Source: Pseudomonas alliivorans (GTDB lineage Bacteria; Pseudomonadota; Gammaproteobacteria; Pseudomonadales; Pseudomonadaceae). From it: 64,000 bases of DNA. Made by a program: the position numbers and the translations under genes. The notes beneath the pieces were generated by a model that was given only the letters and a program-made list of their open reading frames with translations, was not told the origin of the DNA and did no database searches. The stretch lies in the NCBI RefSeq assembly GCF_017826695.1, contig NZ_JAFFZW010000003.1, forward strand, positions 620,001-684,000, written 5' to 3'. How positions within the stretch are numbered: the first letter of the stretch is position 1; every line of letters starts with the position of its first letter. Shown here one piece after another: positions 36,497-50,166 of this stretch.

Positions 36497-38419
36497 TTAC
36501 TGCGACTTGCGTACGCGCAGATACCATTCGGAGAGTAGACGTACCTGTTTATCGGTGTAGCCCCGTTCAACCATTCGAGTGACAAAGTCGTTGTGCTTCT
36601 GCTGGTCTTCCTTGCTGGCCTTGGCGTTGAAGCTGATGACCGGCAGGAGGTCCTCGGTGTTGGAGAACATTTTCTTCTCGATCACGACGCGCAGCTTCTC
36701 GTAGCTGAGCCAGGTCGGGTTCTTGCCGTTGTTGTTGGCACGGGCGCGCAGCACGAAGTTGACGATCTCGTTGCGGAAATCCTTCGGGTTGCTGATGCCG
36801 GCCGGTTTCTCGATCTTTTCCAGTTCCTCGTTCAGTGCCACGCGGTTGAGAATCTCGCCGGTTTCCGGATCGCGGTATTCCTGATCCTGAATCCAGAAGT
36901 CTGCGTACAGCACGTAACGGTCGAAAATGTTCTGCCCGTACTCGCTGTAGGATTCCAGGTAAGCGGTCTGAATCTCCTTGCCGATGAACTCGATGTAGCG
37001 CGGTGCCAGGTATTCCTTGATGAAGCGCAGATAACGCTCGCGGGTCTCGGCGGGGAATTGCTCCTGTTCGATCTGCTGTTCCAGCACGTAAAGCAGGTGT
37101 ACAGGGTTGGCCGCGATTTCATGCGGGTCGAAGTTGAACACCTTGGACAGGATCTTGAACGCGAATCGGGTCGACAGGCCGTTCATGCCTTCGTCGACGC
37201 CCGCGCTGTCGCGGTATTCCTGGATCGACTTGGCTTTCGGGTCGGTGTCCTTGAGGTTCTCGCCGTCGTACACGCGCATCTTGGAGTAGATGTTGGAGTT
37301 GTCCGGCTCTTTGAGGCGCGACAGGGTGGTGAACTGCGCCAGCATCTTCAGCGTGTCCGGTGCGCAATGGGCCTTGGACAGTGAGCTGTTGAACAGCAGC
37401 TTGTCGTAGATCTTGATCTCGTCGCTGACTCGCAGGCAGTAAGGCACCTTCACGATGTAAATACGGTCGATGAACGCTTCGTTGTTCTTGTTGTTACGAA
37501 AGCTGTGCCATTCCGATTCGTTGGAGTGCGCCAGCAGAATGCCGGTGAACGGAATCGCGCCCAGCCCTTCGGTACTGTTGTAGTTGCCTTCCTGAGTGGC
37601 GGTCAGCAGCGGGTGCAGGACCTTGATCGGCGCCTTGAACATCTCGACGAATTCCATCAGGCCCTGGTTGGCCCGGCAGAGTGCGCCCGAGTAACTGTAG
37701 GCGTCGGCGTCGTTCTGCGGAAATTCTTCCAGCTTGCGGATATCGACCTTGCCGACCAGTGCCGAGATGTCCTGGTTGTTCTCGTCACCCGGTTCGGTCT
37801 TGGCTACAGCAATCTGGTTGAGAATCGACGGATAGAGTTTCACGACCTTGAACTGACTGATGTCGCCCCCGAACTCAGCCAGACGCTTGGTCGCCCAAGG
37901 CGACATGATGGTGCTCAGGTATCGCCGCGGGATGCCGAAGTCTTCTTCGAGAATGGCACCGTCTTCATTGGCATTGAACAGGCCCAATGGCGACTCGAAC
38001 ACCGGCGAGCCCTTGATGGCGTAGAAGGGGACTTTTTCGATCAGTTGTTTGAGTTTTTCAGCCAGAGACGATTTACCACCGCCAACCGGGCCGAGCAGAT
38101 AGAGGATCTGCTTCTTTTCTTCCAGGCCTTGGGCGGCATGGCGGAAATACGAGACGATCTGGTCGATGCATTCTTCCATCCCATGGAAGTCTGCAAACGC
38201 CGGATAGCGACGTATCACCTTGTTGGAGAAAATCCGCGACAGCCGCGAGTTGGCGGAGGTATCCACCAGCTCAGGTTCGCCTATGGCCAGCAGCAGACGT
38301 TCTGCCGCCGAGGCGTATGCGCTGCGATCCTGTTTGCAGAGCTCAAGATACTCCTGCAGCGAGAGCTCTTCCTGACGTGTGGTTTCAAAGCGTTGTTGGA
38401 AGTGGCTAAAAATACTCAT
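36497..38419 (-). CDS. prkA: PrkA family serine protein kinase / AAA+ protein
   Basis: 640 residues, the usual YeaG/PrkA length. The N-terminal AAA+ domain has Walker A LLGPVGGGKSSLAEKL (about 110), followed by the PrkA domain and a C-terminal kinase-like domain. It acts in nitrogen and stationary-phase stress in relatives. It is the first gene of the prkA / DUF444 / spoVR cluster. Confidence 0.95.
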   Translation of the reverse strand: MSIFSHFQQRFETTRQEELSLQEYLELCKQDRSAYASAAERLLLAIGEPELVDTSANSRLSRIFSNKVIRRYPAFADFHGMEECIDQIVSYFRHAAQGLEEKKQILYLLGPVGGGKSSLAEKLKQLIEKVPFYAIKGSPVFESPLGLFNANEDGAILEEDFGIPRRYLSTIMSPWATKRLAEFGGDISQFKVVKLYPSILNQIAVAKTEPGDENNQDISALVGKVDIRKLEEFPQNDADAYSYSGALCRANQGLMEFVEMFKAPIKVLHPLLTATQEGNYNSTEGLGAIPFTGILLAHSNESEWHSFRNNKNNEAFIDRIYIVKVPYCLRVSDEIKIYDKLLFNSSLSKAHCAPDTLKMLAQFTTLSRLKEPDNSNIYSKMRVYDGENLKDTDPKAKSIQEYRDSAGVDEGMNGLSTRFAFKILSKVFNFDPHEIAANPVHLLYVLEQQIEQEQFPAETRERYLRFIKEYLAPRYIEFIGKEIQTAYLESYSEYGQNIFDRYVLYADFWIQDQEYRDPETGEILNRVALNEELEKIEKPAGISNPKDFRNEIVNFVLRARANNNGKNPTWLSYEKLRVVIEKKMFSNTEDLLPVISFNAKASKEDQQKHNDFVTRMVERGYTDKQVRLLSEWYLRVRKSQ

Positions 38420-38702
38420 GACGTCACCTCGCTCGATACGTTGAGCCGGCGGCGGATCGTCAGTCGATGCTGGCAGCAGCTGAGTATCCAGATGCCGTTT
38501 ACCCCCCAGAACACCATAAAAGTAACTACCGATGACCCACGCGCCGGTGTACCGGCTCTCCCCTGATTTCGGATGGCCTAGGCTAAGGATAGTTCGGATT
38601 CGGAAAGATAAAGAAGGGATGAGCGAGAAGACGGGCTGACCGTTCGTCAGTTGGGGCGCGAGCCCGCGTAGAACGCGGGATCGACTGTCATAAAAATTTT
38701 TT

Positions 38703-39026
38703 TCAGTTGCCTTGCACGGTTTCCGCCGGAAAAGTCGAGCGCCAGAGCTCGAAGCCGCCGTCCACGCTGTACACGTCTGAGAATCCCTGACCCACGAGGT
38801 AGGCTGCGGCGCTTTGGCTGGAGTTGCCGTGATAGCAGATCACCACAAGGGGTTTGTCCAGATCGGCCTTGGCGATGAAGTCGGCGATCGAGTGATTGTC
38901 CAGGTGCAGCGATTCGGGAATGTGGCTGCTCTCGAAGGTCTGGGCGTCACGAACATCGACCACGACCGCGCCTTGCTCGCGCAGTGCCTGAGCCTGTTCG
39001 GGGGGGATGCGTTTGAAATCGGTCAT
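38703..39026 (-). CDS. glpE: Thiosulfate sulfurtransferase GlpE (rhodanese)
   Basis: 107 residues from the ATG at 39026 (AGGAG 8 nt upstream), a single rhodanese domain. The active-site loop is [13 protein letters not shown] with catalytic Cys about residue 64; [19 protein letters not shown] is the N-terminal rhodanese signature. It moves sulfane sulfur from thiosulfate to acceptors in the cytoplasm. Its ATG overlaps the apaH stop (ATGA). Confidence 0.92.
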   Translation of the reverse strand: MTDFKRIPPEQAQALREQGAVVVDVRDAQTFESSHIPESLHLDNHSIADFIAKADLDKPLVVICYHGNSSQSAAAYLVGQGFSDVYSVDGGFELWRSTFPAETVQGN

Positions 39027-39925
39027 TGCGTGGGCTCCTGAGCCTGTGGCTGCTGATGACGGCTGGCGTGCGCCGGTATTCGGGTAATGGTCGGTGTCGC
39101 AACATGACCGACAGCATCGCAATTGCATTGATGACGTTCAAGGGTGTCGACGTTCAGCAGTGTCATGGCGCCGCCCCACACACAGCCGCTGTCGAGGGCA
39201 AAGACGTCCGGTTCGTCACAGCGACCTTCAAGTGCCGCCCAATGGCCGAAGATGATTTTTACCGAGCGGGTCTTGCGGTTCTTGTGGCTGAACCAGGGCG
39301 CGTAGCCAGGCTTCGCGGTCTCGACGCCTTCCTTGCCCTTGAGGTCGAGCTTGCCATCGCTGGTGCAGAAACGCATGCGCGTGAAGTAGTTGGTGATGAC
39401 TCGCAGACGTGTGACACCGTTCAGGTCATTGTCCCACTTGGCTGGCTCGTTGCCGTACATGCCATCCAGAAACGGTTCGTACAGATTGTCGTCCTGCAGG
39501 GCCTGCTCGACCTCGGCCGCATGCTTGAGCGCTTTCTTTAGCGACCACTGCGGTGCGATCCCGGCATGGACCATGGCCACGTTACGCGACTCGTCGTAAT
39601 GCATCAGTTTCTGTTGGCGCACCCAGCCCAGCAGTTCGTCACAATCCGGTGCTTCAAGGATTTCGCGCAGTGTGTCGCCTTTTTTCAGGCGCTCGATGCT
39701 GCATGCGGCGGCCAGCAGGTGCAGGTCATGATTGCCCAGTACGCAGACCACCGATTGCCGGATGCCGTACAGGAACCGAAGTGTCTCCAGCGACTGCGGG
39801 CCGCGGTTGACCAGATCGCCCACCAGCCAGAGTTGATCCTTCTCAGGGTCGAACCGCACATCGTCAAGCAGGCACTTCAGCGGATCCAGGCAACCTTGCA
39901 GGTCGCCGACGGCATATACCGCCAT
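39023..39925 (-). CDS. apaH: Bis(5'-nucleosyl)-tetraphosphatase ApaH
   Basis: 300 residues from [17 protein letters not shown] (ATG 39925); a longer frame to 40345 is only read-through over apaG in another frame. Metallophosphoesterase motifs: [29 protein letters not shown], and late His in [11 protein letters not shown]. It cleaves Ap4A symmetrically to two ADP. Start and stop both overlap neighbours (ATGA), indicating a coupled apaG-apaH-glpE operon. Confidence 0.95.
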   Translation of the reverse strand: MAVYAVGDLQGCLDPLKCLLDDVRFDPEKDQLWLVGDLVNRGPQSLETLRFLYGIRQSVVCVLGNHDLHLLAAACSIERLKKGDTLREILEAPDCDELLGWVRQQKLMHYDESRNVAMVHAGIAPQWSLKKALKHAAEVEQALQDDNLYEPFLDGMYGNEPAKWDNDLNGVTRLRVITNYFTRMRFCTSDGKLDLKGKEGVETAKPGYAPWFSHKNRKTRSVKIIFGHWAALEGRCDEPDVFALDSGCVWGGAMTLLNVDTLERHQCNCDAVGHVATPTITRIPAHASRHQQPQAQEPTQ

Positions 39926-40305
39926 CAGTGAAGGGCACCGGGTACGGCAAGGCGGAACGGGGCGATGACGGCGTCGAAGCGTTTGCCGTCTTCGGCCAGC
40001 ATCTGATACGAGCCCTGCATGTTGCCGACCTTGGTCGTCATCACGGTACCGCTGCTGTACGTATGGCTCTGCCCGGCCTTGATCAGCGGTTGCTGACCCA
40101 CCACGCCTTCGCCACGGACTTCTTCGACGTGACCGTCGCCATCGGTGATGACCCAATGTCGGGACAGCAGCTTGGCGGGCAGCTGGCCATTGTTCTGGAC
40201 CGTGATGGTGTAGGCGAACGCGAAGCGATTCTGCTCGGGCTGGGACTGTTCTGCGAGGAAGCGCGTGACGACGCTGACGTCGACCTGATAACGGGAATCG
40301 GACAT
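39925..40305 (-). CDS. apaG: ApaG protein
   Basis: 126 residues, a complete ApaG/F-box-like immunoglobulin-fold domain: [56 protein letters not shown] and [18 protein letters not shown]. Its biochemical role is unclear. It is always linked to rsmA and apaH, and its stop overlaps the apaH start. Confidence 0.95.
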   Translation of the reverse strand: MSDSRYQVDVSVVTRFLAEQSQPEQNRFAFAYTITVQNNGQLPAKLLSRHWVITDGDGHVEEVRGEGVVGQQPLIKAGQSHTYSSGTVMTTKVGNMQGSYQMLAEDGKRFDAVIAPFRLAVPGALH

Positions 40306-40421
40306 TCAGTAGGCCTTGAAATCCATAACGAAAAAAACGGAGCACTTAACAGCAGCATCAGTCTAGGACAAGTAAACGGAAAATGACCAATGGCCGTCCG
40401 CCGTTTACCTGTTACCCATAC

Positions 40422-41228
40422 TCACTCGGCGACGGCTTTCTCGCCCAGCTTGTCGGCCAGACGAACGAAAGCGGCCAGGTCCAGTTGCTCCGGACGCAGA
40501 CTGCCGTCTACGCCGGCAGCGGTGATGTCGTCACTGCTCAACAGCAGTTTCAGGGTGTTGCGCAGGGTCTTGCGGCGCTGGTTGAAGGCTTCGCGTACGA
40601 CGCGCTCCAGCAGACGATGATCCTTGGCCGGGTGGGGCAGGGTTTCATGAGGCACCAGGCGCACGATGGCCGAGTCCACTTTGGGCGGCGGGTTGAACGC
40701 GCCGGGGCCGACGTTGAACAGGTGTTCCACGCGGCAGTGATACTGAACCATGATCGACAGGCGACCCCAGTCGCCGCCGCCAGGGCCTGCGGCAAGACGC
40801 TCGACCACTTCCTTCTGCAGCATGAAATGCATGTCGCGGATCAGACCGGCGTTCTGCAAGAGGTGGAAAATCAGCGGCGTCGAAATGTTGTACGGCAGGT
40901 TGCCGACGACTCTCAGGCTGCGCGGCTCGGCACCCAGGCTGTTGAAGTCGAACTTCAGCGCATCACCCTGATGCAGATTGAAGTTCGGCTTGCCGGCGAA
41001 CTGGCTGTTGAGGATCGGGATCAGGTCCTTGTCCAGTTCCACGACGTCCAGACGGGCTCCGCTGTTGAGCAGGCCTTCCGTCAGTGCGCCCTGGCCCGGC
41101 CCGATTTCCAGCAGACGGTCTTCGGGTTTGGCACGAATCGCACGCAGGATCTTGTCGATGACGCCTGCGTCGTGCAGGAAGTTCTGCCCGAAACGCTTGC
41201 GCGCCCGGTGTTGGTATAGCTCGGTCAT
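40422..41228 (-). CDS. rsmA: 16S rRNA dimethyladenosine transferase RsmA (KsgA)
   Basis: 268 residues. It starts [21 protein letters not shown], has the SAM-binding loop [15 protein letters not shown], and the catalytic [15 protein letters not shown] (NLPY motif). It dimethylates two adjacent adenines in helix 45 of 16S rRNA. It overlaps pdxA by 4 nt. Confidence 0.97.
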   Translation of the reverse strand: MTELYQHRARKRFGQNFLHDAGVIDKILRAIRAKPEDRLLEIGPGQGALTEGLLNSGARLDVVELDKDLIPILNSQFAGKPNFNLHQGDALKFDFNSLGAEPRSLRVVGNLPYNISTPLIFHLLQNAGLIRDMHFMLQKEVVERLAAGPGGGDWGRLSIMVQYHCRVEHLFNVGPGAFNPPPKVDSAIVRLVPHETLPHPAKDHRLLERVVREAFNQRRKTLRNTLKLLLSSDDITAAGVDGSLRPEQLDLAAFVRLADKLGEKAVAE

Positions 41229-42214
41229 GAATGGGTCTCGGCCATCTGGTAGGCGGTTTGCAGTGCGACGTGCAGGCTGCCGGTGTCGATCTTGCCACTG
41301 CCCGCCAGGTCCAGCGCGGTGCCGTGGTCGACGGACGTACGGATGATCGGCAGGCCCAGTGTCACATTGACGGCTGCGCCGAAGCCTTTGTACTTGAGTA
41401 CGGGCAGGCCTTGATCGTGGTACATCGCCAGCACCGCATCGCAGTGCTCCAGATATTTGGGGGTAAACAGAGTGTCGGCAGGCAGCGGACCACGCAGGTC
41501 CAGGCCGTCGCTGCGCAGACGCTCCAGAGTCGGTTCGATGATGTCGATTTCCTCACGTCCCAGATGCCCGCTTTCGCCAGCATGCGGGTTCAGACCACAC
41601 ACCAGAATGCGCGGGTGAGGAATGCCGAATTTGTTCACCAGATCGGCATGCAGGATACGCGTGACGCGTTCCAGCCGGTCCGAGGTGATTGCGTCGGCCA
41701 CGTCGCGCAACGGCAGGTGGGTGGTGACCAGTGCGACACGCAAGTCGCCAGTGGCCAACATCATCACTACCTGTTCGGTGTGGGTCAGTTCAGCGAGGAA
41801 TTCGGTGTGTCCGGAAAAGGCGAAACCCCCTTCGTTGATCACGCCCTTGTGCACCGGGGCGGTGATCATGCCGCTGAACAGGCCGTCGAGGCAGCCTTGC
41901 CCGGCGCGTGTCAGGGTTTGCAGCACGAACCCGGCGTTGGCGGTGTTCAGTTCACCCGTGACCACCGGCGCTGCCAGTGGCGTGTCCCAGACATACAGGC
42001 TGCCGGCAGGTGCAGGCAAGTCGGGGAGGGCGTCTGACGTAACGTCGAGCAGGTTGACGGCCACGCCCAGTTGCGCGGCCCGCTCATTGAGCAGGTCGCG
42101 GCTGGTAATGGCGATCAGGGGGTGTGGCTGAGGCTGCGTGGCGAGCAGCAGGCAAAGGTCAGGGCCTATGCCGGCCGGCTCGCCGGGTGTCAGGGCGAAG
42201 CGCTTTGATTTCAC
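41225..42214 (-). CDS. pdxA: 4-hydroxythreonine-4-phosphate dehydrogenase PdxA
   Basis: 329 residues. It starts [16 protein letters not shown], with metal-binding His in [12 protein letters not shown] and in [16 protein letters not shown], and [14 protein letters not shown]. It oxidises 4-phosphohydroxythreonine in pyridoxal phosphate synthesis. It overlaps surA upstream and rsmA downstream. Confidence 0.97.
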   Translation of the reverse strand: MKSKRFALTPGEPAGIGPDLCLLLATQPQPHPLIAITSRDLLNERAAQLGVAVNLLDVTSDALPDLPAPAGSLYVWDTPLAAPVVTGELNTANAGFVLQTLTRAGQGCLDGLFSGMITAPVHKGVINEGGFAFSGHTEFLAELTHTEQVVMMLATGDLRVALVTTHLPLRDVADAITSDRLERVTRILHADLVNKFGIPHPRILVCGLNPHAGESGHLGREEIDIIEPTLERLRSDGLDLRGPLPADTLFTPKYLEHCDAVLAMYHDQGLPVLKYKGFGAAVNVTLGLPIIRTSVDHGTALDLAGSGKIDTGSLHVALQTAYQMAETHS

Positions 42215-43539
42215 TGAGCAGCCTGGGCTGCGCCAGGAAGCTTGATTTCAACGTAGGCTTCGTCACGGATCTGACGCAACCAGGTTTGCAGCTCTTCGTC
42301 GTACTTGCGGTTACGCAGCACGTTCAACGCTTGCTGATCACGAGCCTGGCTGGTGGCATCCGTGGCGCGACGGCCCAGGACTTCCAGAACGTGCCAGCCG
42401 TAAGCGGTCTTGAACGGTTTGGAGACCACACCCTGAGGCGTCTCGGTCATCACTTCGCGGAACTCTGGAACCAGCGAATTGGGATCGACCCAGTTCAGGT
42501 CGCCGCCGTTGAGTGCCGAGCCGGGATCTTCCGAGAAGCTTTTCGCCAGTTCGCCGAAGTCTTCGCCGTTTTCGATGCGGTCATAGATCTTGGCAGCCAG
42601 GCGCTTGGTTTCTTCTTCGCTGCGGATTTCGCTTGGTTTGATCAGGATGTGGCGCACATGCACTTCATCGCGCATCTGTGCCTGGCCTTGTCCACCGCGC
42701 TTTTCCAGCAGTTTGAGGATGATGAAGCCACCGGGTGTGCGCGCCGGAGGCGTCACGTCACCAATCGGCATCGAGCTGAGCATGTCGCCGAATGGAGGTG
42801 GCAATTGGGCCGCCTTGCGCCAGCCCATGTCGCCGCCTTCCAGCGCGCTTTCGCTCGACGATTTGGCAATCGCCATCTGAGCGAAGTCGGCACCTTTCTT
42901 CAACTGGTCGTAAACGTCCTTGGCCCTGCGCGCAGCAGCCTGAATGGCATCGGACGATGCACTGTCAGGCGTGGCAATCAGGATGTTGGCCAGGTGAAAC
43001 TCTTCGGACAGCTGAGCCTTGCCCAAGTCGGAAGCCAGGAAGTTTTTCACTTCCTGCTCGGAGACCTGGATACGTTCGGCCACACGACGCTGGCGCACAC
43101 GGCTGATGATCATCTCGCGACGGACCTGCTCGCGTGCATCGTTGTACGACAGACCGTCATGGGCCAACGCTGCACGGAACTGGTCAACGCTCATGTTGTT
43201 GCGCTGAGCGATGGTGCCGATAGCCTGGTTCAGTTCTTCGTCAGTGACGCGAATGCCGGAACGCTCGCCGATCTGCAGCTGCAGGTTTTCCAGGATCAGA
43301 CGATCCAGAACCTGTTGCTGCAGTGCTTCGGCAGGCGGTACGCCCGACCCGCGTTTGGCAATGGTTTGCTGAACTTCACGAACACGCTGGTCCATCTGGC
43401 TTTTCATGATCACGTCGTTGTCGACGATGGCCACGACACTGTCCAGAGGTTGAACCGCTGCATGCACAGCACCGCTCAGGAGTAACGCGCCCAGCATCAG
43501 CGGGCGCAGACAATCAGAAAGCTTGGTCTTCACGTTCAC
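42211..43539 (-). CDS. surA: Periplasmic chaperone/peptidyl-prolyl isomerase SurA
   Basis: 442 residues. A signal peptide ends near AVHAA, a SurA N-terminal chaperone domain follows, then two parvulin domains (about 185-285 and 295-395: [41 protein letters not shown]) and a C-terminal helix. It folds outer-membrane proteins, including LptD encoded just upstream; its start lies 26 nt inside lptD. Confidence 0.97.
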   Translation of the reverse strand: MNVKTKLSDCLRPLMLGALLLSGAVHAAVQPLDSVVAIVDNDVIMKSQMDQRVREVQQTIAKRGSGVPPAEALQQQVLDRLILENLQLQIGERSGIRVTDEELNQAIGTIAQRNNMSVDQFRAALAHDGLSYNDAREQVRREMIISRVRQRRVAERIQVSEQEVKNFLASDLGKAQLSEEFHLANILIATPDSASSDAIQAAARRAKDVYDQLKKGADFAQMAIAKSSSESALEGGDMGWRKAAQLPPPFGDMLSSMPIGDVTPPARTPGGFIILKLLEKRGGQGQAQMRDEVHVRHILIKPSEIRSEEETKRLAAKIYDRIENGEDFGELAKSFSEDPGSALNGGDLNWVDPNSLVPEFREVMTETPQGVVSKPFKTAYGWHVLEVLGRRATDATSQARDQQALNVLRNRKYDEELQTWLRQIRDEAYVEIKLPGAAQAAQ

Positions 43540-46297
43540 GATAACCTTGGATGCCTTTGTCGAGGAAGCTCTCTACCTTGGCGCCGGTCACGCCGCCGAG
43601 TCCCTTCAACACGATTTGTAGGAATATGCCGCGGTCGCCTTTTTCGTTCTGAGGCGCTTCCTGGCTGAACTCGTCGTAATCAATCCAGTAACGGTTGATC
43701 AGGCGCAGCTTCCAGCAGCAGTTGTCGTATTCGAAACCTCCAAAGGCTTCGATGGTACGGTCGCGGTTGTAGTCATACTGCCAGCGGCTGATGAGGCTCC
43801 ATTGCGGGATGATCGGCCAGATGACCGAGAAATCATGCTGCTGGATCTTGTAGTAGTCCTTCACGTAGCCCGGAGTCCCCGGGGTGCCGTAGTCGCCACC
43901 ACCCACAGTCCAGCGGCCAGTGGTCTGGTCGAAGCGGACCTGGTCGTTGCGATACCGATAGCCAGCGTTGATGACCTTGTTCGGATTGTCTTCAGGCTGG
44001 TAGTGGAACATCGCGCTGCCCGAACGGGTGCTTTTGCTGTCCGGATCCCAGTTGAAATCGGAGTTGAAGCGCCAGTCGCGGTTGAAGCGGTAGGCGTATT
44101 CCAGCGCGTATGGCGAAACCCGTGCCTTGGCGTCGTCACGTTCATCGAACGAAATACCAGGCAACTGGACCTTGCGGTCTTTGAAGTAAAGCGCTTGACC
44201 GATGCTGAAGGTCTGACGCTCGAAGCCGTTGTCTTCGATCCAGCGGTTTGTGACGCCCAACGACAGCTTGTTCTCGTCGCCGATACGGTCAGAACCGGTA
44301 AACCGGTTGTCGCGGAACAGGGACGCAAAGTTGAAGGTGCTCTCACCGGTATCAAATGAAGGAATGTCGGTCTGATCTTTCTCCGGAACATAAAGATAGA
44401 ACAGGCGCGGCTCCAGGGTTTGGCGATAATTTTTACCGAACCACTGAGTGTTACGGTCGAAATACAAGCCGCTGTCGACGCTGAAAACCGGCACGCTGCG
44501 ATTGACGCTGCTGTCAAAGTTCGTACCTGCGTTAGCAAGCTGGCCTTTACCCGTGCCGTCGAGGCTTAAATCGTACTGGGTATAAACATATTTGAGCTTC
44601 GGCGTAACGTAACCGTAAGTCGCGTACATTGGGAGGCTGACCGATGGTGCGAGATTCAGACGATCTCCATCGGCTCGATCAAGCCCAGTAATATTGTTGT
44701 CCAAACGGCTGGAGACGTTACCGTCTTGATCAACAAATGAGCCGGATCGCAGATCACGTTCGAAACGAACGGCCTCGGTCTGGTAATCGAACTTCAAACC
44801 GCCCGGGTTGTAAGGCAAGGTACCGTTGAAGGTAATCTGCGGCAGGCGGTCGTAAGGCGTAATGTTGGCAATGGTCGCGAGCTTGTAGGCCTGGGCATTG
44901 AACATCGCGGTGTAGTTGTCGCCGCGGTAGGTCAGGGAACCCTGCTGATTGATGTAATCAGTTCTGCTCACACCAATCTGATCGGTTTCCAGATCCTGGA
45001 AGTAGTACGGGTCGCTGATGTCGGTGTAATCGACTTGGGTCAGCCAGCGCGAATCCAGCCCGCCCTTGTGCTGCCAGTTGATCATCCAGCGCGTCTTGTC
45101 GTAGTCGGACTGCAGCTTGCGCTCGTCGTCTTCGTCGTTCAGGTACGCGCCGCCGAACTGGCCTTCGCTGCTCTTGGTCAGGTAGCGGAACTCGCCTTCC
45201 ATCAGCATGCCGCGCTTGGCCATGTAGCGTGGGTACAGCGTGGCGTCGTAGTTCGGCGCCAGGTTGAAGTAGTAAGGCGTGACCAGCGTGAAGCCGGTGT
45301 CGGTGCTAGTGCCGATGGTTGGTGGCAGGAAGCCTGACTGGCGACGGTCGTCGATCGGGAAGTAGATGTACGGCGTATAGAGTACCGGTACGTCCTTGAC
45401 CCGCAGCGTCACGTTGGTCGCGGTGCCGAAGCCGGTGGCCGGGTTCAGCGTGATGTTGTTGCCTTTGAGCGTCCAGGCGTTGCTGTTCGGTTCGCACGTG
45501 GTGTACGTGCCGTCCTTGAGACGAATGATCGCGTTCTCGGCACGCTTGGCGTACAGCGCATTACCGCGAATGTTCGACTTGTGCAGGACATACTCGGCGT
45601 TGTCGACACGGGCTTCACCGGTATCGAGTTGCAGTTCGGCCTTGTCGCCGACGATCAGTGCGCCATTGTCACGCAGACGCACGTCACCGTTCAGCTCGCC
45701 ACGGTTCTCGGCCTGATGCAGGGCGGCTTCCTGAGCCTGTACCTGCATGCTGCCCTGACGCAGGACGACGTCACCAGCGAGGGTCGCAACCTGTGCTTCC
45801 TGCTCGTAACGCGAGGCCTTGGCACCGACAAACATCGGCGCTTCGCTCATCGGCGTCTTGTCGTCCATGCCCGGGCGAATCGGTTCTACGTAGGCGCCCG
45901 AGCAATACGGACCGGTTTCGGCCAGTTGTGCTGCGGTGAGCTTTTCACGAGGAACCCAATCGAGGTGACTGTAGTCAGCACTACGCGACCTCAGGCCTTT
46001 GCCCTTGGCTTCGGTCACCAGTTGCGTGGTCGCAACGGGTTCGCCGGCGGAAGTACTTTCCGAGGTCACAGTACCGTTGGAACTGACCGACGTCGTGCTG
46101 TGCACGGGACGCGGAGGCAGGTCAACGGCAGCGGTGCCGGATTTAGGCGCACAATTCCAGGCACCCGAAGCAGAGACTGAGCAGTCATACTGTTCCGCGG
46201 CAACCACGAATTGAGTGGCCAGAGGTTGCATCGCCAGCAGACTGCCGGTTACGAGCAACGGAAATTTTTTACGAAACGCGGGGGATTTCAATGCCAT
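43514..46297 (-). CDS. lptD: LPS-assembly outer-membrane protein LptD
   Basis: 927 residues, usual for Pseudomonas. It has a signal peptide, a long N-terminal extension typical of the genus, an OstA/LptA-like beta-jellyroll (about 150-275) and a large beta-barrel ending near residue 900. Cysteines in the extension and barrel ([21 protein letters not shown]) are candidates for the disulfides needed for maturation. It inserts LPS into the outer leaflet with LptE. Confidence 0.96.
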   Translation of the reverse strand: MALKSPAFRKKFPLLVTGSLLAMQPLATQFVVAAEQYDCSVSASGAWNCAPKSGTAAVDLPPRPVHSTTSVSSNGTVTSESTSAGEPVATTQLVTEAKGKGLRSRSADYSHLDWVPREKLTAAQLAETGPYCSGAYVEPIRPGMDDKTPMSEAPMFVGAKASRYEQEAQVATLAGDVVLRQGSMQVQAQEAALHQAENRGELNGDVRLRDNGALIVGDKAELQLDTGEARVDNAEYVLHKSNIRGNALYAKRAENAIIRLKDGTYTTCEPNSNAWTLKGNNITLNPATGFGTATNVTLRVKDVPVLYTPYIYFPIDDRRQSGFLPPTIGTSTDTGFTLVTPYYFNLAPNYDATLYPRYMAKRGMLMEGEFRYLTKSSEGQFGGAYLNDEDDERKLQSDYDKTRWMINWQHKGGLDSRWLTQVDYTDISDPYYFQDLETDQIGVSRTDYINQQGSLTYRGDNYTAMFNAQAYKLATIANITPYDRLPQITFNGTLPYNPGGLKFDYQTEAVRFERDLRSGSFVDQDGNVSSRLDNNITGLDRADGDRLNLAPSVSLPMYATYGYVTPKLKYVYTQYDLSLDGTGKGQLANAGTNFDSSVNRSVPVFSVDSGLYFDRNTQWFGKNYRQTLEPRLFYLYVPEKDQTDIPSFDTGESTFNFASLFRDNRFTGSDRIGDENKLSLGVTNRWIEDNGFERQTFSIGQALYFKDRKVQLPGISFDERDDAKARVSPYALEYAYRFNRDWRFNSDFNWDPDSKSTRSGSAMFHYQPEDNPNKVINAGYRYRNDQVRFDQTTGRWTVGGGDYGTPGTPGYVKDYYKIQQHDFSVIWPIIPQWSLISRWQYDYNRDRTIEAFGGFEYDNCCWKLRLINRYWIDYDEFSQEAPQNEKGDRGIFLQIVLKGLGGVTGAKVESFLDKGIQGYREREDQAF

Positions 46298-46426
46298 CTT
46301 ATTAGTCCGGGCTTCCTGCGCGCCATCTGCCCGCGGGGGGGCCGCACGCCTCTCGATGGGCTGAAAAAGATTCCGGATAATAAAGCATGACCCGCTTGAC
46401 GGCTAGCGCCGTCGGAGACCCTTGTA

Positions 46427-48932
<2,506 letters not shown>

Positions 48933-48959
48933 TGGGCGGTGTGCTGAATAGCACTGTTC

Positions 48960-49045
48960 GTGGGAGGCGGCCTGCCGGCGAAGGCGTAGTGTCATTCACT
49001 GACACAACGCCTGAAAAACGCATCGCCCGCAAGCCGCGCCCACGG
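48960..49045. repeat. REP doublet
   Basis: GTGGGAGGCGGCCTGCCGGCGA (48960-) and the inverted unit TCGCCCGCAAGCCGCGCCCAC (-49045) sit between convergent genes. It is the same family as the doublet at 32057-32142. Confidence 0.65.
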
Positions 49046-49100
49046 TCTGGTGATTGCTACAGGGCAACGCGTCTCAAGACAGTAAGCAGCATCACGGGCC

Positions 49101-50066
49101 TTATTTGGCTTCTACCCAGCCGCGAACCCGGCGGAACAGCTGTTCCTGCTCGGTCTCTGCATTGCCTGCAATGTTGATCAGCCCGATTTGCGTAAACCCC
49201 GGTCCCTTCTCGCGTTTGCTGGCTTGCAGGCGGGCGGTTGCGGCCTGTTGAGGCGGGTTCTTGTAGATGAAATCGGCTGTGTTGACCTTCAGCGTGGGCA
49301 CCATGTCCAGCAGTGACGGTGGAGTGTCGAGTGGTTCACGTGCGGCCACCATCACCAGTTTCTGCACCAGAGGCGACGGGCGTTCGCTCATGTAGCGCGT
49401 CGCCCAATAAGCGCCGCTGCTGTGGCCGAGCAATACGATGCTATGCGCCTTGTTCTGCTGCGCGAAGGCAATCGCACTATCAATACGGGCAAACACACGT
49501 TCGGCCTGAGCCTTGTTGCGTTCTTCATCAGCCGCTGCCTTGGCCGTGTCGGCACTGGCCTGGGCCTCTGCCTCGGCGGCCGCATCTTTGGCGGGCGCGT
49601 CCTTTGGCGCTTCCTTGGGTTTTTCAGCACTGGCGTCGCCGGTCGCTGCGTCAGTCTCGCGGGGCATGAGCGCATTATCCTGTGCGTCCGGCAAGGTAAC
49701 GCTCAGACTGGACCAGCCAACGTTGGGGAACTTGCGTCGCAGCGGGCCGACCACGTCGGGCCAGTCCGGCGATTCGCCTGCGCCAGGCAGAATAATGACG
49801 GCACCTTTGGGCTCATCGGTGTTGGCCGGTTTCCAGAGCGCCAGAAAGCTTTCGTCGCCCGCCTGTAACTGCTGCTGATCCTCTTTGGGTAACTGACGCT
49901 CAAGCGCGATGGCATCTTCCTGCGCCCGACTGGGCAGTGGCGCACGTTCTACGGGCGCATCTTTGGCAGCGTCCTTTGGCGCGTCGGCTGCCAGGGCGGG
50001 CAGGGCACAAGGGACGATCAATGACAAAAACAATGCAGGAAACATTGCGCGAATGGTGTGGGACAT
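49101..50066 (-). CDS. DUF3530 family exported alpha/beta-hydrolase-like protein
   Basis: 321 residues from the ATG at 50066 (GGAA about 8 nt upstream). A signal peptide ends near PALAAD. The hydrolase fold has a possible nucleophile elbow LLGHSSGAYWATRY (GHSSG). An Ala/Lys/Asp-rich low-complexity insert (about 140-200) interrupts the core. It corresponds in position to PA0599; enzymatic activity is unproven. Confidence 0.85.
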   Translation of the reverse strand: MSHTIRAMFPALFLSLIVPCALPALAADAPKDAAKDAPVERAPLPSRAQEDAIALERQLPKEDQQQLQAGDESFLALWKPANTDEPKGAVIILPGAGESPDWPDVVGPLRRKFPNVGWSSLSVTLPDAQDNALMPRETDAATGDASAEKPKEAPKDAPAKDAAAEAEAQASADTAKAAADEERNKAQAERVFARIDSAIAFAQQNKAHSIVLLGHSSGAYWATRYMSERPSPLVQKLVMVAAREPLDTPPSLLDMVPTLKVNTADFIYKNPPQQAATARLQASKREKGPGFTQIGLINIAGNAETEQEQLFRRVRGWVEAK

Positions 50067-50166
50067 CGGATATTCCAAGCCAGAAACTATACCGGCAGCC
50101 TAATGGGTTGATCGGCTTTTGTCAGGCGTGAGCCTGGGCGCATGACCTCTACATGAGAACGACACG

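Noticed and set aside
39926..40345. 140-residue N-terminal extension of ApaH
   Set aside because: This stretch encodes ApaG in another frame; ApaH starts at [11 protein letters not shown] (39925), the family's usual N-terminus.
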